Both the position numbers and the translations under genes were made by a program. The notes under the pieces were generated by a model that ran no database searches, was not told where the DNA came from, and saw only the letters and a list, made by a program, of their open reading frames with translations. From positions 18,113-82,112 of the forward strand of contig JALNZE010000014.1 in the NCBI GenBank assembly GCA_023229465.1: a DNA stretch of 64,000 nt. The letters run 5' to 3'. Below are positions 28,533 to 37,212 of this stretch, piece after piece. Source of the DNA: Chitinophagaceae bacterium (GTDB lineage: Bacteria > Bacteroidota > Bacteroidia > Chitinophagales > Chitinophagaceae). Position 1 is the first letter of the stretch; each line of letters opens with the position of its first letter.

Positions 28533-28964
28533 ATGGATAGAATACCTGTCGCTACCACCGTCAAGCCACCAGTAGACAATAGTTATGTTATTCCGCTTAC
28601 TTACCGTAAGATGGAAAATCTGCACATCGTTTTCTGGCTCTTTAAAGATGTTGCCTGGTGCATGGTATGGCGTCCGCTGGGTATCGCCATGATCTTTCCA
28701 ACACTGATTATCTCCATTATTATTGCCTGGAGAACCAGGCAGTATATGTCTGAACTCTGTCATAACCTCGCCATCACCATCTGGATTACCGCTAACTCAT
28801 ACTGGATGGCCAGTGAATTCCTTCATTTTGATACGAAACACCTGGTGGGAGAATTTACCTATAAACACCTGGCATTGATTCCCTTTGGATTAGGCATCCT
28901 GGTTCTTACATTTTATTATGTGTTCTGGAAGCCCCGTCACAGGAGCGAACTTGAAACATTGTAG
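28533..28964 (+). CDS. Small membrane protein of unknown function
   Basis: 143 residues with about three hydrophobic segments (approximately 47-62, 78-95 and 112-130) and Trp-rich boundaries. I do not recognise a family. A short cytosolic N-terminal tail is Pro-rich and the C terminus is basic (WKPRHRS). It lies 53 nt after the FAD oxidoreductase on the same strand and converges with the MFS gene. The sequence composition and consistent hydrophobic pattern support a real inner-membrane protein. Confidence 0.6.
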   Translation: MDRIPVATTVKPPVDNSYVIPLTYRKMENLHIVFWLFKDVAWCMVWRPLGIAMIFPTLIISIIIAWRTRQYMSELCHNLAITIWITANSYWMASEFLHFDTKHLVGEFTYKHLALIPFGLGILVLTFYYVFWKPRHRSELETL

Positions 28965-28989
28965 CAAAAAAACCTGGAATCATTCCATT

Positions 28990-30132
28990 TTACCAGGACT
29001 TTATTTTGGTGGCCAATACAGTAGTGCCAAATCCTACAATAGCTATTAAAGCAAATGACCAACGTAAACTGAATGCCTGGGAAATAAACCCGATTAAAGG
29101 CGGCCCCATTAAAAATCCAAAGAAGCCAATGGTTGATACGGCAGTGAGTGCCATCCCTGGCGATAAAGATTTTGATCTTCCTGCTGCACTGTATACTAAA
29201 GGAATAACGGAAGATACCCCAATGCCTACCAGTAAAAACCCAATAGTAGCCGTTACAATACCTGGAAATAATACGGCAGTGAATAAACCCGCAGTGATGA
29301 TGATACCACTTGCCTGTAATACTTTTTGTGTACCCAGTTTAGTAACTAAACGATCCCCGATAAAACGTCCGCCGGCCATCGTACTCATAAACGCGGCATA
29401 GCCAAGCGTAGTCAATTCTTTGGGTGCAGCCACCACTTTCTGAAAATACACGCCGCTCCAGTCAAACATAGTGCCCTCACAAACCATACAACTAAAGGCA
29501 ATCAATCCAAATTGAAATAAAATACGATCAGGCATTACAAAGAATGACTGGCCGGTATGTACCGTATCTTTGGGAAGGGTGAATTGATGAATGTATAGAA
29601 TCAAAAGAATGCTAATACCGGCAATTAAACAAAAATGAAATAAGGGAGAAAAATTTTTTGAAACAGCTATTGTTCCGATGGCTGCTCCTGTAAAACCTGC
29701 AAGACTCCATATGCCATGAAAGGATGCCATGATAGATCTGCCATATAAATTTTCAACACCTACTGCCTGTGTATTCATGGAAATATTACAGATATTACCC
29801 AGTAAGCCATATAAAAAAACAAAGGGTACCAGTTGCCATATCGTAGGGGCATTTCCGATGAATATCAAAATGAGTGGATAACAAATGGCTGCTGCAGTAA
29901 TAACCTTTTTGCTTCCATACCTGGTAAGTAGCCAGCCAGACAATAACAGGCTGACCATGGAACCGGCAGGCAAGGCAAATAACACACCGCCCAAAACAGC
30001 ATCACTCATATGCAAAGCAGCCTTGATATCTGGTATACGGCTGGCCCAGCTGGAAAAGCTTAATCCGGCTAAAAAGAAAAAAGTAGCTACGGCCCATCTA
30101 TGGGCCCTTTGGGAGACTGGGGCAGATGTCAT
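28990..30132 (-). CDS. MFS transporter
   Basis: A 380-residue major facilitator permease with about 12 transmembrane helices. The N-terminal half has 'FFLAGLSFSSWASRIPDIKAALHMSDAVLGGVLFALPAGS', which is typical of the fucose-permease / YbjJ-like branch (inner membrane transporters with a loop 2-3 'GSKKV' motif). Substrate unknown; members of this branch have been linked to sugars or drug efflux. It is divergent from aspS and convergent with the small membrane protein, so it is probably transcribed alone. Confidence 0.88.
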   Translation of the reverse strand: MTSAPVSQRAHRWAVATFFFLAGLSFSSWASRIPDIKAALHMSDAVLGGVLFALPAGSMVSLLLSGWLLTRYGSKKVITAAAICYPLILIFIGNAPTIWQLVPFVFLYGLLGNICNISMNTQAVGVENLYGRSIMASFHGIWSLAGFTGAAIGTIAVSKNFSPLFHFCLIAGISILLILYIHQFTLPKDTVHTGQSFFVMPDRILFQFGLIAFSCMVCEGTMFDWSGVYFQKVVAAPKELTTLGYAAFMSTMAGGRFIGDRLVTKLGTQKVLQASGIIITAGLFTAVLFPGIVTATIGFLLVGIGVSSVIPLVYSAAGRSKSLSPGMALTAVSTIGFFGFLMGPPLIGFISQAFSLRWSFALIAIVGFGTTVLATKIKSW

Positions 30133-30191
30133 GGTTACAAAGATGACGTAAAATCAAAAACGGCTGTATTTTTCATGCTTAAATTGCTGAA

Positions 30192-30224
30192 TTGGGCGGG
30201 CTTGGGGCATTTCGGTTATATTTG
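30192..30224 (+). promoter_or_regulatory. Probable aspS promoter
   Basis: TATATTTG at 30217-30224 is a good -7 element; TTG at 30192-30194 can serve as -33 with about 22 bases between. Transcription would start near 30230, so the open frame that begins at 30192 cannot be the full coding region. Confidence 0.6.
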
Positions 30225-30293
30225 CCGCCGGAAAACGTGAGACGTGAAATGTCTTACGATAACAATCATTTAGCAACAGAAATAATCAATCGT

Positions 30294-32120
30294 ATGTATC
30301 GTTCGCACACATGTGGAGAGTTAAGAATCAGTGATGTTACCAAGGAAGTAACCCTGGCCGGTTGGGTTCAGACAGTTCGAAAATTTGGCGCTATCACTTT
30401 TATCGATCTGCGTGACCGCTATGGCATTACCCAATTATTGTTTGGAGAAGAATTGAATGGTTTACTGGATGCCAATCCATTGGGCAGAGAATTTGTTTTG
30501 CAGGCAACCGGCAAAGTTTCTGAACGCAGCAACAAGAACGCAAATATGGTAACAGGTGATATTGAGCTTTCTGTAAAATCTTTTAAGATCCTCAACAAAT
30601 CTGCCATCCCCCCATTCACCATTCAGGATGATACAGATGGAGGTGATGATATCCGTATGAAATATCGTTACCTCGATCTTCGTCGCAATGCAGTAAAGAA
30701 AAACCTGGAACTACGTTATGCTGTAAACCGATCTGCCAGAAATTACCTGCATGAGAACCATTTCATGGATATTGAAACACCATTCCTCATCAAATCCACA
30801 CCGGAAGGCGCCAGGGATTTTGTAGTGCCTTCAAGAATGAATCCCGGACAGTTTTACGCGTTACCCCAATCGCCCCAAACCTTCAAGCAATTATTGATGG
30901 TGAGCGGGTATGACAGGTACTACCAGATTGTAAAATGTTTCAGGGATGAAGATCTGCGTGCAGACAGGCAGCCGGAATTTACACAAATCGATTGTGAGAT
31001 GGCTTTTGTTGAACAGGAAGATATCCTGACCATGTTTGAAAGCCTGATCAAACGCATTTTCAAAGACGTTAAGAATATTGACTATACAGAGACCGTGGAA
31101 CGCATGAGCTGGGAAGAAGCGATGTGGCAGTTTGGTAACGACAAACCGGATATCCGTTTCGGAATGAAGATTGCCAATCTAAAATCGGCTTTTCTGAAAG
31201 GCGGTTCTATACAGGCTACGGGAGAATTAATTAATGGCGCCGGCTTTGCTGTGTTCGACAATGCAGAAACCGTATTGGCCATTGCCGCGCCTGGCTGCAA
31301 TGAATACACCCGTAAACAAACCGATGAATTAACAGAATGGGTAAAACGCCCGCAGATTGGTATGCAGGGTATGGTGTATATCAAATGCAATGCAGATGGC
31401 ACTTATAAAAGCAGTGTAGATAAGTTTTATACAGAAGATACATTAAAAGACATTGCAGACGCAGCCGGTGCCAAAGCAGGTGATCTTGTTTTAATATTAG
31501 CGGGCCGTGAAGAAAGAACACGTAAAGCTACCAGCGAATTACGTTTGGAAATGGGCAAGCGCCTGGGCTTCAGAAAAGAGGCTGAATTTAAATTAGTATG
31601 GGTGATGGATTTCCCATTATTTGAATATGCAGAAGAAGACAACCGCTGGGTTGCCCGTCACCACCCATTCACATCACCAAAACCCGATCAGATAGAAGTG
31701 ATGATTAACAATAACCCATTGATCGAAAATGCTGAAAAATACCTCGATCATCCCTATTCCAATATCAAAGCCAATGCTTACGATATGGTTTTAAATGGTA
31801 ACGAAATTGGCGGTGGCTCTATCCGTATCTACCAAAGAGAACTGCAGGAAAAAATGTTTGCCGCATTGGGCATGAGTGAAGAAGAGGCCTTACACAAATT
31901 TGGTTTCTTACTCGGCGCCTTTGAATATGGCGCACCGCCACATGGAGGTATCGCCTTTGGCTTTGACCGCTTATGTTCCATACTTGGTGGCAGCGAAAGT
32001 ATCCGCGACTTTATCGCCTTCCCCAAAAATAATAGCGGCCGTGATGTGATGCTGGATGCACCCAGCAGTATTGATGATAAACAGTTTGATGAATTGCAGA
32101 TAAAGCTGAATTTGAAATAA
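30294..32120 (+). CDS. aspS: Aspartyl-tRNA synthetase
   Basis: Charges tRNA-Asp with aspartate. A class IIb synthetase of 608 residues from MYRSHTCGELR, the usual family start; an in-frame ATG at 30249 (MSYDNN...) lies just after the predicted transcription start and could also be used, adding 15 residues. Domains: OB-fold anticodon-binding (about 1-105; 'TLAGWVQTVRKFGAITFIDLRDR'), catalytic core with motif 2 'CFRDEDLRADRQPEFTQID', a bacterial GAD insertion (about 300-410), and motif 3 'HGGIAFGFDRL' near the C terminus. Length fits the bacterial-type enzyme. Confidence 0.97.
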   Translation: MYRSHTCGELRISDVTKEVTLAGWVQTVRKFGAITFIDLRDRYGITQLLFGEELNGLLDANPLGREFVLQATGKVSERSNKNANMVTGDIELSVKSFKILNKSAIPPFTIQDDTDGGDDIRMKYRYLDLRRNAVKKNLELRYAVNRSARNYLHENHFMDIETPFLIKSTPEGARDFVVPSRMNPGQFYALPQSPQTFKQLLMVSGYDRYYQIVKCFRDEDLRADRQPEFTQIDCEMAFVEQEDILTMFESLIKRIFKDVKNIDYTETVERMSWEEAMWQFGNDKPDIRFGMKIANLKSAFLKGGSIQATGELINGAGFAVFDNAETVLAIAAPGCNEYTRKQTDELTEWVKRPQIGMQGMVYIKCNADGTYKSSVDKFYTEDTLKDIADAAGAKAGDLVLILAGREERTRKATSELRLEMGKRLGFRKEAEFKLVWVMDFPLFEYAEEDNRWVARHHPFTSPKPDQIEVMINNNPLIENAEKYLDHPYSNIKANAYDMVLNGNEIGGGSIRIYQRELQEKMFAALGMSEEEALHKFGFLLGAFEYGAPPHGGIAFGFDRLCSILGGSESIRDFIAFPKNNSGRDVMLDAPSSIDDKQFDELQIKLNLK

Positions 32121-32263
32121 TGGAGGCCTCAAAACATCTATGAAATAAAAAAGGCTGATTCCGATTATTTTGAGGAATACTACTTTTTAACCTGCTTTCA
32201 GAATAAATCTATTCTATCTGTGGCAATTATGACATCCATTGAACCTGCTGAAATGTAAAGTAA

Positions 32264-32271
32264 TATATTTG
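32264..32271 (+). promoter_or_regulatory. -7 promoter element before the 32308 membrane gene
   Basis: TATATTTG, a full match to TAnnTTTG. The predicted transcript starts near 32278, which supports the ATG at 32308 over the longer frame from 32239. Confidence 0.5.
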
Positions 32272-32307
32272 CCGGGCAACAGCAACAATAACCTGTTGTA
32301 CACATTC

Positions 32308-32823
32308 ATGAAAATATTGACCATTTATCGAATTCTCACTTATGTGCTGTTACCAATTGCTGTATTGTTTGGCATGATAGATTTCTTCATGTTATTCTCT
32401 GCACTGGCAAACCCGGCATTACTGTTTATCGTGTTTATCATAGCGGGCTTTGTAATCTATACTTTTGCGAGCCTACGCTTTCTAACCAATGGTATCGATA
32501 GCAATAAGCCCTGCAAAACCTCGCTGAGAGACTGGATAAAAGTGAATGGATATGTATCTGTTTTTCTGGGCGTTAGTTTTCTAATGAATGCATTGAGTAT
32601 ATTTTTTTCAAGTGAAACGGGCCTAAGACAAGTACTTAGTAATTTCCTGGAATCACAACCCAATGTACCACCGATGTTAACTCCTGACCTGTTTATCTAT
32701 ATGATGAAAATAGCGGCATATTTTTTATTTTTTGTGAGTGTTGTTTTACTGGCGCACATTCTCCTGAACTTCCGCCTCCTGAAACAGTATGGATATCTCT
32801 TTGATGAAAAAGCAGCTTCCTGA
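32308..32823 (+). CDS. Membrane protein of unknown function
   Basis: 171 residues from MKILTIYRILTYVLLP, chosen because the promoter element at 32264-32271 makes the longer frame implausible. About four hydrophobic helices are visible (approximately 5-25, 30-55, 80-100 and 135-160). No family recognised. The C terminus ends with a charged LFDEKAAS tail. The 3' end lies 65 nt upstream of the rarA start codon, in the same direction. Confidence 0.6.
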   Translation: MKILTIYRILTYVLLPIAVLFGMIDFFMLFSALANPALLFIVFIIAGFVIYTFASLRFLTNGIDSNKPCKTSLRDWIKVNGYVSVFLGVSFLMNALSIFFSSETGLRQVLSNFLESQPNVPPMLTPDLFIYMMKIAAYFLFFVSVVLLAHILLNFRLLKQYGYLFDEKAAS

Positions 32824-32887
32824 TCGCTTTTTGGCCATTCTGCAAAGACACAGTCTCACCCTTCCAAATTTTTGTTACTTTTCAGGA

Positions 32888-34198
32888 GTGAATAGCCATA
32901 CTCCATTAGCCGAAAGAATGCGTCCGGAAACCCTCGATGACCTGGTTGGACAGGAACACCTGACCGGCAGGGGAAGTATTTTACGAACCTCCATAGAACA
33001 GGGTAAAGTACCCTCTATGATACTTTGGGGCCCTCCGGGAGTGGGTAAAACCACCATCGCTAATATTATCGCTCACAGTTTACAGGTTCCCTATTTTCAA
33101 CTCAGCGCCATTAACAGCGGAGTGAAAGAAGTAAGAGAAGTGATTGAAGAAGCAAAACAGCAAAAAGGAACCATTTTATTTATTGATGAGATACACCGCT
33201 TCAACAAAGGCCAGCAGGATGCCTTGCTGGGTGCTGTTGAAAAAGGAATTATTACACTGATTGGCGCCACAACAGAAAATCCCTCCTTTGAGGTAAACAG
33301 CGCCTTACTAAGCCGATGCCAGGTGTACGTTTTAAAAGCCTTACAGGATAAAGATTTGATCAGGTTATTACACCAGGTAATTGAAAAGGATACGGAAATA
33401 AATAAACTGGATATCCGGTTACAGGAAACAGAGGCGCTGATCAATATCAGCGGAGGTGATGCCCGTAAACTCCTCAACCTTTTTGAACTGGCAGTTACAA
33501 ACCTGCCCAATTTCCCCCTCCTTCCCGGGGAGGGAACTGATGATGTGCCTGCATCACCGGGAGTGGTTATAACAGATGCGGTAGTAATGCAGATTGCCCA
33601 AAAAAAAATAGCCCTCTATGATAAACAGGGCGAACAGCATTATGATATCATTTCCGCATTTATCAAAAGCATGCGGGGCAGCGACCCGAATGGAGCCGTT
33701 TATTGGCTTGCAAGAATGATTGAAGGAGGAGAAGATGTAAAATTCATAGCCCGGCGTATGCTCATTTTTGCGAGTGAAGATATTGGTAATGCGAATCCGA
33801 ATGCTTTACTGTTGGCGAATGCGACTTTTGATGCAGTGTCTAAAATAGGTTACCCTGAAAGCAATATTATTTTATCACAATGTGTTACCTACCTCGCATC
33901 ATCTGCGAAGAGTAATGCCGCTGTGGTAGCCATTGGCGCCGCACAAAATGCCGTAAAACAATATGGCGACCTACCCGTTCCCTTGCATATACGCAATGCG
34001 CCTACCAAAATGATGAAGGATATGAATTATGGAAAAGGATACCAATATTCACACCTTGGAGAAGGAAATTTTATAGAGCAGGAATATCTACCCGAAAAAT
34101 TATCCGGCACTTCATTTTATGATCCGGGTAATAATGCCAGAGAGAATGAATTACGAAAATTTTTGAAGGAGCGATGGAAGAAGAAATATGGATATTAA
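32888..34198 (+). CDS. rarA: Replication-associated recombination protein A (AAA+ ATPase)
   Basis: RarA/MgsA-type AAA+ protein that acts at stalled replication forks and interacts with SSB. The protein has Walker A 'ILWGPPGVGKTT', Walker B 'LFIDEIHRFNKGQQD', sensor 1 'IGATTENPSF' and the C-terminal MgsA tetramerisation part ('DGAVYWLARMIEGGEDVKFIARRMLIFASEDIG'-like, 'NAPTKMMKDMNYGKGYQY'). I chose the GTG at 32888, which gives the normal family N terminus (NSHTPLAERMRP) and 436 residues; the longer frame from ATG 32789 adds 33 unfamiliar residues and overlaps the preceding gene. Start is therefore uncertain. Confidence 0.93.
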   Translation: MNSHTPLAERMRPETLDDLVGQEHLTGRGSILRTSIEQGKVPSMILWGPPGVGKTTIANIIAHSLQVPYFQLSAINSGVKEVREVIEEAKQQKGTILFIDEIHRFNKGQQDALLGAVEKGIITLIGATTENPSFEVNSALLSRCQVYVLKALQDKDLIRLLHQVIEKDTEINKLDIRLQETEALINISGGDARKLLNLFELAVTNLPNFPLLPGEGTDDVPASPGVVITDAVVMQIAQKKIALYDKQGEQHYDIISAFIKSMRGSDPNGAVYWLARMIEGGEDVKFIARRMLIFASEDIGNANPNALLLANATFDAVSKIGYPESNIILSQCVTYLASSAKSNAAVVAIGAAQNAVKQYGDLPVPLHIRNAPTKMMKDMNYGKGYQYSHLGEGNFIEQEYLPEKLSGTSFYDPGNNARENELRKFLKERWKKKYGY

Positions 34199-34259
34199 AC
34201 GAATGTACATTTTGAAGACGTAATTTTTTTGTGTGATTTTTCAATATATCAGGCACCCA

Positions 34260-34555
34260 ATGGGTAGCCCCTACGGGGCATCTATATTTAAATCCAAATG
34301 TTTGCTACAGAGCGGTTATCCCTACGGGATATTTTGATTTTTTGAATCGCTGATTTAAAACGGGTTATGCCTTGTTACAAAGCGGTTATCCCTACGGGAT
34401 ATTTTGATTTTTTGAATCGCCGATTTAAAACGGGTTCCGCCTTGTTACAAAGCGGTTATCCCTACGGGATACACATTTGCCTATCCCGTAGGGATAACCG
34501 CTCTGTAGCACAAATACGTGGTATAAATACATTGCCCCGTTAGGGGCTACCCTTC
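34260..34555. repeat. REP-like palindrome array beside a Y1 transposase gene
   Basis: Two palindrome types are nested. Outer pair: GGGTAGCCCCTA(A)CGGGGCA at 34262-34280 and, inverted, at 34533-34553. Inner type: AGCGGTTATCCCTACGGGAT at 34311, 34381 and 34451, a strict 70-bp tandem period with a conserved AT-rich linker, followed by an inverted copy at 34482-34502 that makes a perfect 21-bp stem with 34451-34471 (10-nt loop). Each unit also holds a small hairpin around CCCTACGGG. The layout is that of a REP/BIME array next to its RAYT. Confidence 0.9.
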
Positions 34556-34586
34556 GCATTTTAGAATAATTTCAGGCTAAAAGAAT

Positions 34587-35051
34587 ATGGCAAACACCTA
34601 TACGCAATTATATATACAATGTGTTTTTGCGGTAAAATACCGTAAGGCAATGATTAGCCAAGTTTGGGATGAACGCCTTCGTCATTATATAACGGCTATT
34701 GTTCAAAACAATGGGCATAAAATGCTTTCTATTAATAATATGCCTGATCACCTTCATTTATTTATTGGGTTGAATCCGGCACAATCCCTTTCAACCCTAA
34801 TGAAACTGGTGAAAGGGGATTCGTCAGAATGGATTAATACAGAAAAATTAACTGTCCAAAAATTTAACTGGCAAGAAGGCTATGGTGCATTCAGCTATTC
34901 AAAATCACAGATACGGGATGTATCAAAATATATTGAGCATCAACAGGAACATCACCAGAAAAAGAATTTTCTGGAAGAATATAAAACTATGCTGGAATGC
35001 TTTGCAATTGAATACAATGAACAATACATCTTCAAAGAGATGGAAGGCTGA
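34587..35051 (+). CDS. REP-associated / IS200-like Y1 transposase
   Basis: Single-strand DNA endonuclease-transposase of the Y1 (HUH) type, 154 residues, full length. The HUH motif is His55-Leu-His57 in 'MPDHLHLFIGL', the conserved 'WQEGYGAFSYSKSQ' follows, and Tyr115 in 'VSKYIEHQQEHH' is the likely nucleophile. These enzymes cut at palindromic hairpins; RAYT members are single-copy domesticated relatives that spread REP sequences. It starts 32 nt after the REP-like array, which supports a RAYT-type role over a mobile IS200. No copy of the palindrome was seen on its 3' side and no TnpB gene is present. Confidence 0.87.
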   Translation: MANTYTQLYIQCVFAVKYRKAMISQVWDERLRHYITAIVQNNGHKMLSINNMPDHLHLFIGLNPAQSLSTLMKLVKGDSSEWINTEKLTVQKFNWQEGYGAFSYSKSQIRDVSKYIEHQQEHHQKKNFLEEYKTMLECFAIEYNEQYIFKEMEG

Positions 35052-35097
35052 TCTGGCTGCAAGGTCTGACCATGCTAATACAGATTTATTACTATTA

Positions 35098-36579
35098 TTA
35101 TTTATTCAATGATTGAGGCACCAATCTTTCTGAAATTTTTTGTGTGTTGCCAACGCCTCTCTCCCCCCCTTCATGATACTCTGCATCTTCATTCACATCC
35201 CATAAATCATAGAGCTCATTTCCCGCAATGATATTTTTCGCGGCCAGCATGGCGGTCATCATACTATGATCCTGGTTATTGTATTTGTGCATACCGTTAC
35301 GGCCCACCAAATACAGACCGGGATAGGCTTTCAGTGCCTCACGTACTGATTCCACATTTTCTTTGTAAGAATGATCATACACCGGATAGGCCTTGGGTTG
35401 CCGCACAACATATCCATCTACAACAGCGCTGTCTTTGGTTAAACCGATCTGTTCAATTTCTTTTTTTGCCAGGCTGATCAGGGTTTCATCTGAGCTGGTC
35501 CACAAGCCATCACCTTCAAAACAAAAATATTCCAGTCCGTAGCAGGCCATATTGGGATCTGGTACCATAAACGGACTCCATGATTTAAAATTTTGTATCC
35601 GGCCTACTTTCACACTGGGATCGTGAATATAAATCCAGTTATCAGAAAAAGCATCTTCATCTTTACAGATCAGTACTACCGTTAAAAAATCCCGATAACC
35701 CAATTGATGCGCCGAGTTAAAAGCTTTCTGAGGAAAACGGGGTGTAACAGCGTTAATTAATTCGCGCATAGGCGCTGAAGACAGTACATAATCAAATCCT
35801 TCTAAAGTTCTCTCATCAGTTGTATGAACTGTCCACAAATTATGCGTAAAATGTATGTTTGTAACACCACTATTCATATCTATCTGAACACCCATCTGCC
35901 TGCATTTAACAGCGCAGGTTTCCCACATCATGCCGGGGCCATATTTCGGATAACGGAATGAATCAATTAGGGTCTTGATTACTTTATCCTTATCCCCACT
36001 ACCTGCTTTGGGTTTGAACAAAGCATTCCAGATAGCACTGCTTAATGATAGCCCTTTAATACGTTGCGCGGCCCAGTCGGCTGAAATTTCATTACAGGGA
36101 ATACCCCATACCTTCTCCGTATAGGTTTTGAAAAAGATATTGAACAGTCGTTGTCCGAACTGGTTAATTACCCAGTCTTCAAAATTGGTTGGATTCTTAA
36201 CCGGAAATGCTTTTGCTTTCAGGTAACTCAATACACATAACCCACTTTCTATGATACCCAATTTATTCAGTGCATCAAACGCGACCAATGGGTAAGAAAA
36301 GAATTTTTTATTGTAATAGATGCGCGAACTGCGCGGTCTTTCCAGCATTTCATCACCCAATATCTCCGTCCAAAAATCTTCTACTTCTTTTGATTTGGAA
36401 AAAAACCGATGCCCGCCAATATCAAAATGATACCCTTTGTAGCTTTCTGTTCTTGAGATACCCCCTACATAGGTTGGATCTTTTTCAAATACAGTTACCT
36501 GCTGGCCAGCCCTACCCAATAAATAAGCAGCGGTTAAGCCTGCCGGGCCGGCTCCTATGATGGCTATTCTTTTTGACAT
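35098..36579 (-). CDS. FAD-dependent amine-oxidase-like / UDP-galactopyranose mutase-like oxidoreductase
   Basis: A 493-residue flavoprotein (ATG at 36577-36579, MSKRIAIIGAGPAG). The Rossmann motif 'IIGAGPAGLTAAYLLGRAG' is followed by 'VFEKDPTYVGGISRT' and 'FDIGGHRFFSKS', the pattern of the NAD(P)-binding, protoporphyrinogen-oxidase / phytoene-desaturase-like superfamily. 'FKTYTEKVWGIPCNEISADWAAQRIKGLSL' is characteristic of a bacterial subgroup often found in polysaccharide loci. The C-terminal 'GLYLVGRNGMHKYNNQDHSMMTAMLAAKNI' closes the FAD site. Substrate unknown; involvement in surface-sugar metabolism is only a guess from the subgroup. Confidence 0.85.
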   Translation of the reverse strand: MSKRIAIIGAGPAGLTAAYLLGRAGQQVTVFEKDPTYVGGISRTESYKGYHFDIGGHRFFSKSKEVEDFWTEILGDEMLERPRSSRIYYNKKFFSYPLVAFDALNKLGIIESGLCVLSYLKAKAFPVKNPTNFEDWVINQFGQRLFNIFFKTYTEKVWGIPCNEISADWAAQRIKGLSLSSAIWNALFKPKAGSGDKDKVIKTLIDSFRYPKYGPGMMWETCAVKCRQMGVQIDMNSGVTNIHFTHNLWTVHTTDERTLEGFDYVLSSAPMRELINAVTPRFPQKAFNSAHQLGYRDFLTVVLICKDEDAFSDNWIYIHDPSVKVGRIQNFKSWSPFMVPDPNMACYGLEYFCFEGDGLWTSSDETLISLAKKEIEQIGLTKDSAVVDGYVVRQPKAYPVYDHSYKENVESVREALKAYPGLYLVGRNGMHKYNNQDHSMMTAMLAAKNIIAGNELYDLWDVNEDAEYHEGGERGVGNTQKISERLVPQSLNK

Positions 36580-36653
36580 ATGCAGCAATCGTAAATAATG
36601 GGGGGTTAGCTGAATAAAGTGCCAAAGGTGTGAAATTATTGTGGTTCTACCGC

Positions 36654-36661
36654 TATTTTTG
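36654..36661 (+). promoter_or_regulatory. -7 promoter element of the ElaA-like gene
   Basis: TATTTTTG fits TAnnTTTG, 41 nt before the ATG at 36702 and divergent from the flavoprotein gene. Confidence 0.45.
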
Positions 36662-36701
36662 CCCCACTAACTTAACAGGCAGCTCATAAAAACAGGTTCT
36701 A

Positions 36702-37166
36702 ATGACAGAAAGTAAATTTACCATCTATAGTAAGCCCTTTGCAGAACTAACCCCTTTCGAGTTATACGATATTATTCGTTTGCGTAATGAAGTTTTTATT
36801 GTAGAACAAAGCTGTGTGTTTCAGGACGCTGATAATAAAGACCTTTCTTCGCATCATTTAATGATATGGGACGATAAAACCCTTGTTGCTTATGCCAGAT
36901 TATTACCGAAAGGTTTGGCATACGAACAAATGTCGATTGGAAGGGTAATCAGCTCACCGGCCTACCGCGGAAAGGGAGCAGGCAAAATTTTAATGTTACA
37001 TGCCATAGCGGCGTGCAAAGCATTATTTGGTGATGGCCCTATCAGAATTGGCGCACAGTTATACCTGAAAAAATTTTACGAATCTTTCGGTTTTGTGCAA
37101 ACCAGTGATATGTATCTGGAGGATAATATTGAGCATATAGAAATGAGAAAGGCAATGAGTAAATGA
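36702..37166 (+). CDS. GNAT acetyltransferase, ElaA family
   Basis: A 154-residue GNAT protein of the ElaA type. The N terminus 'LTPFELYDIIRLRNEVFIVEQSCVFQDADNKD' is the ElaA signature, followed by the acetyl-CoA binding segment 'IGRVISSPAYRGKGAGKILM' (R/Q-x-x-G-x-G/A as RGKGAG) and 'FYESFGFVQTSDMYLEDNIEHIEM'. The acceptor substrate is not established for the family. It is transcribed alone, converging with uvrA; the last codons of both genes lie within an inverted repeat. Confidence 0.9.
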   Translation: MTESKFTIYSKPFAELTPFELYDIIRLRNEVFIVEQSCVFQDADNKDLSSHHLMIWDDKTLVAYARLLPKGLAYEQMSIGRVISSPAYRGKGAGKILMLHAIAACKALFGDGPIRIGAQLYLKKFYESFGFVQTSDMYLEDNIEHIEMRKAMSK

Positions 37167-37212
37167 GAGAATGGGAAACAACTCACACTCCTTCTCTCAT
37201 TTACTCATTGCC
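37151..37212. repeat. Perfect inverted repeat spanning the convergent ends of two genes
   Basis: The 21 bases at 37151-37171 (GGCAATGAGTAAATGAGAGA and one more A) are exactly reverse-complemented at 37192-37212 around a 20-nt loop. The repeat contains the last codons of both the ElaA-like gene and uvrA. No T-run follows either arm, so it may slow polymerase or protect 3' ends rather than act as a classic terminator. Confidence 0.85.

Noticed and set aside
34260..34555. CRISPR array
   Set aside because: Repeats are palindromic with a conserved, not unique, 50-bp linker and there are only three units; no cas genes.
34587..35051. Complete IS200/IS605 insertion sequence
   Set aside because: No TnpB, no palindrome downstream of the gene and a REP-like array upstream; RAYT-like fits better.
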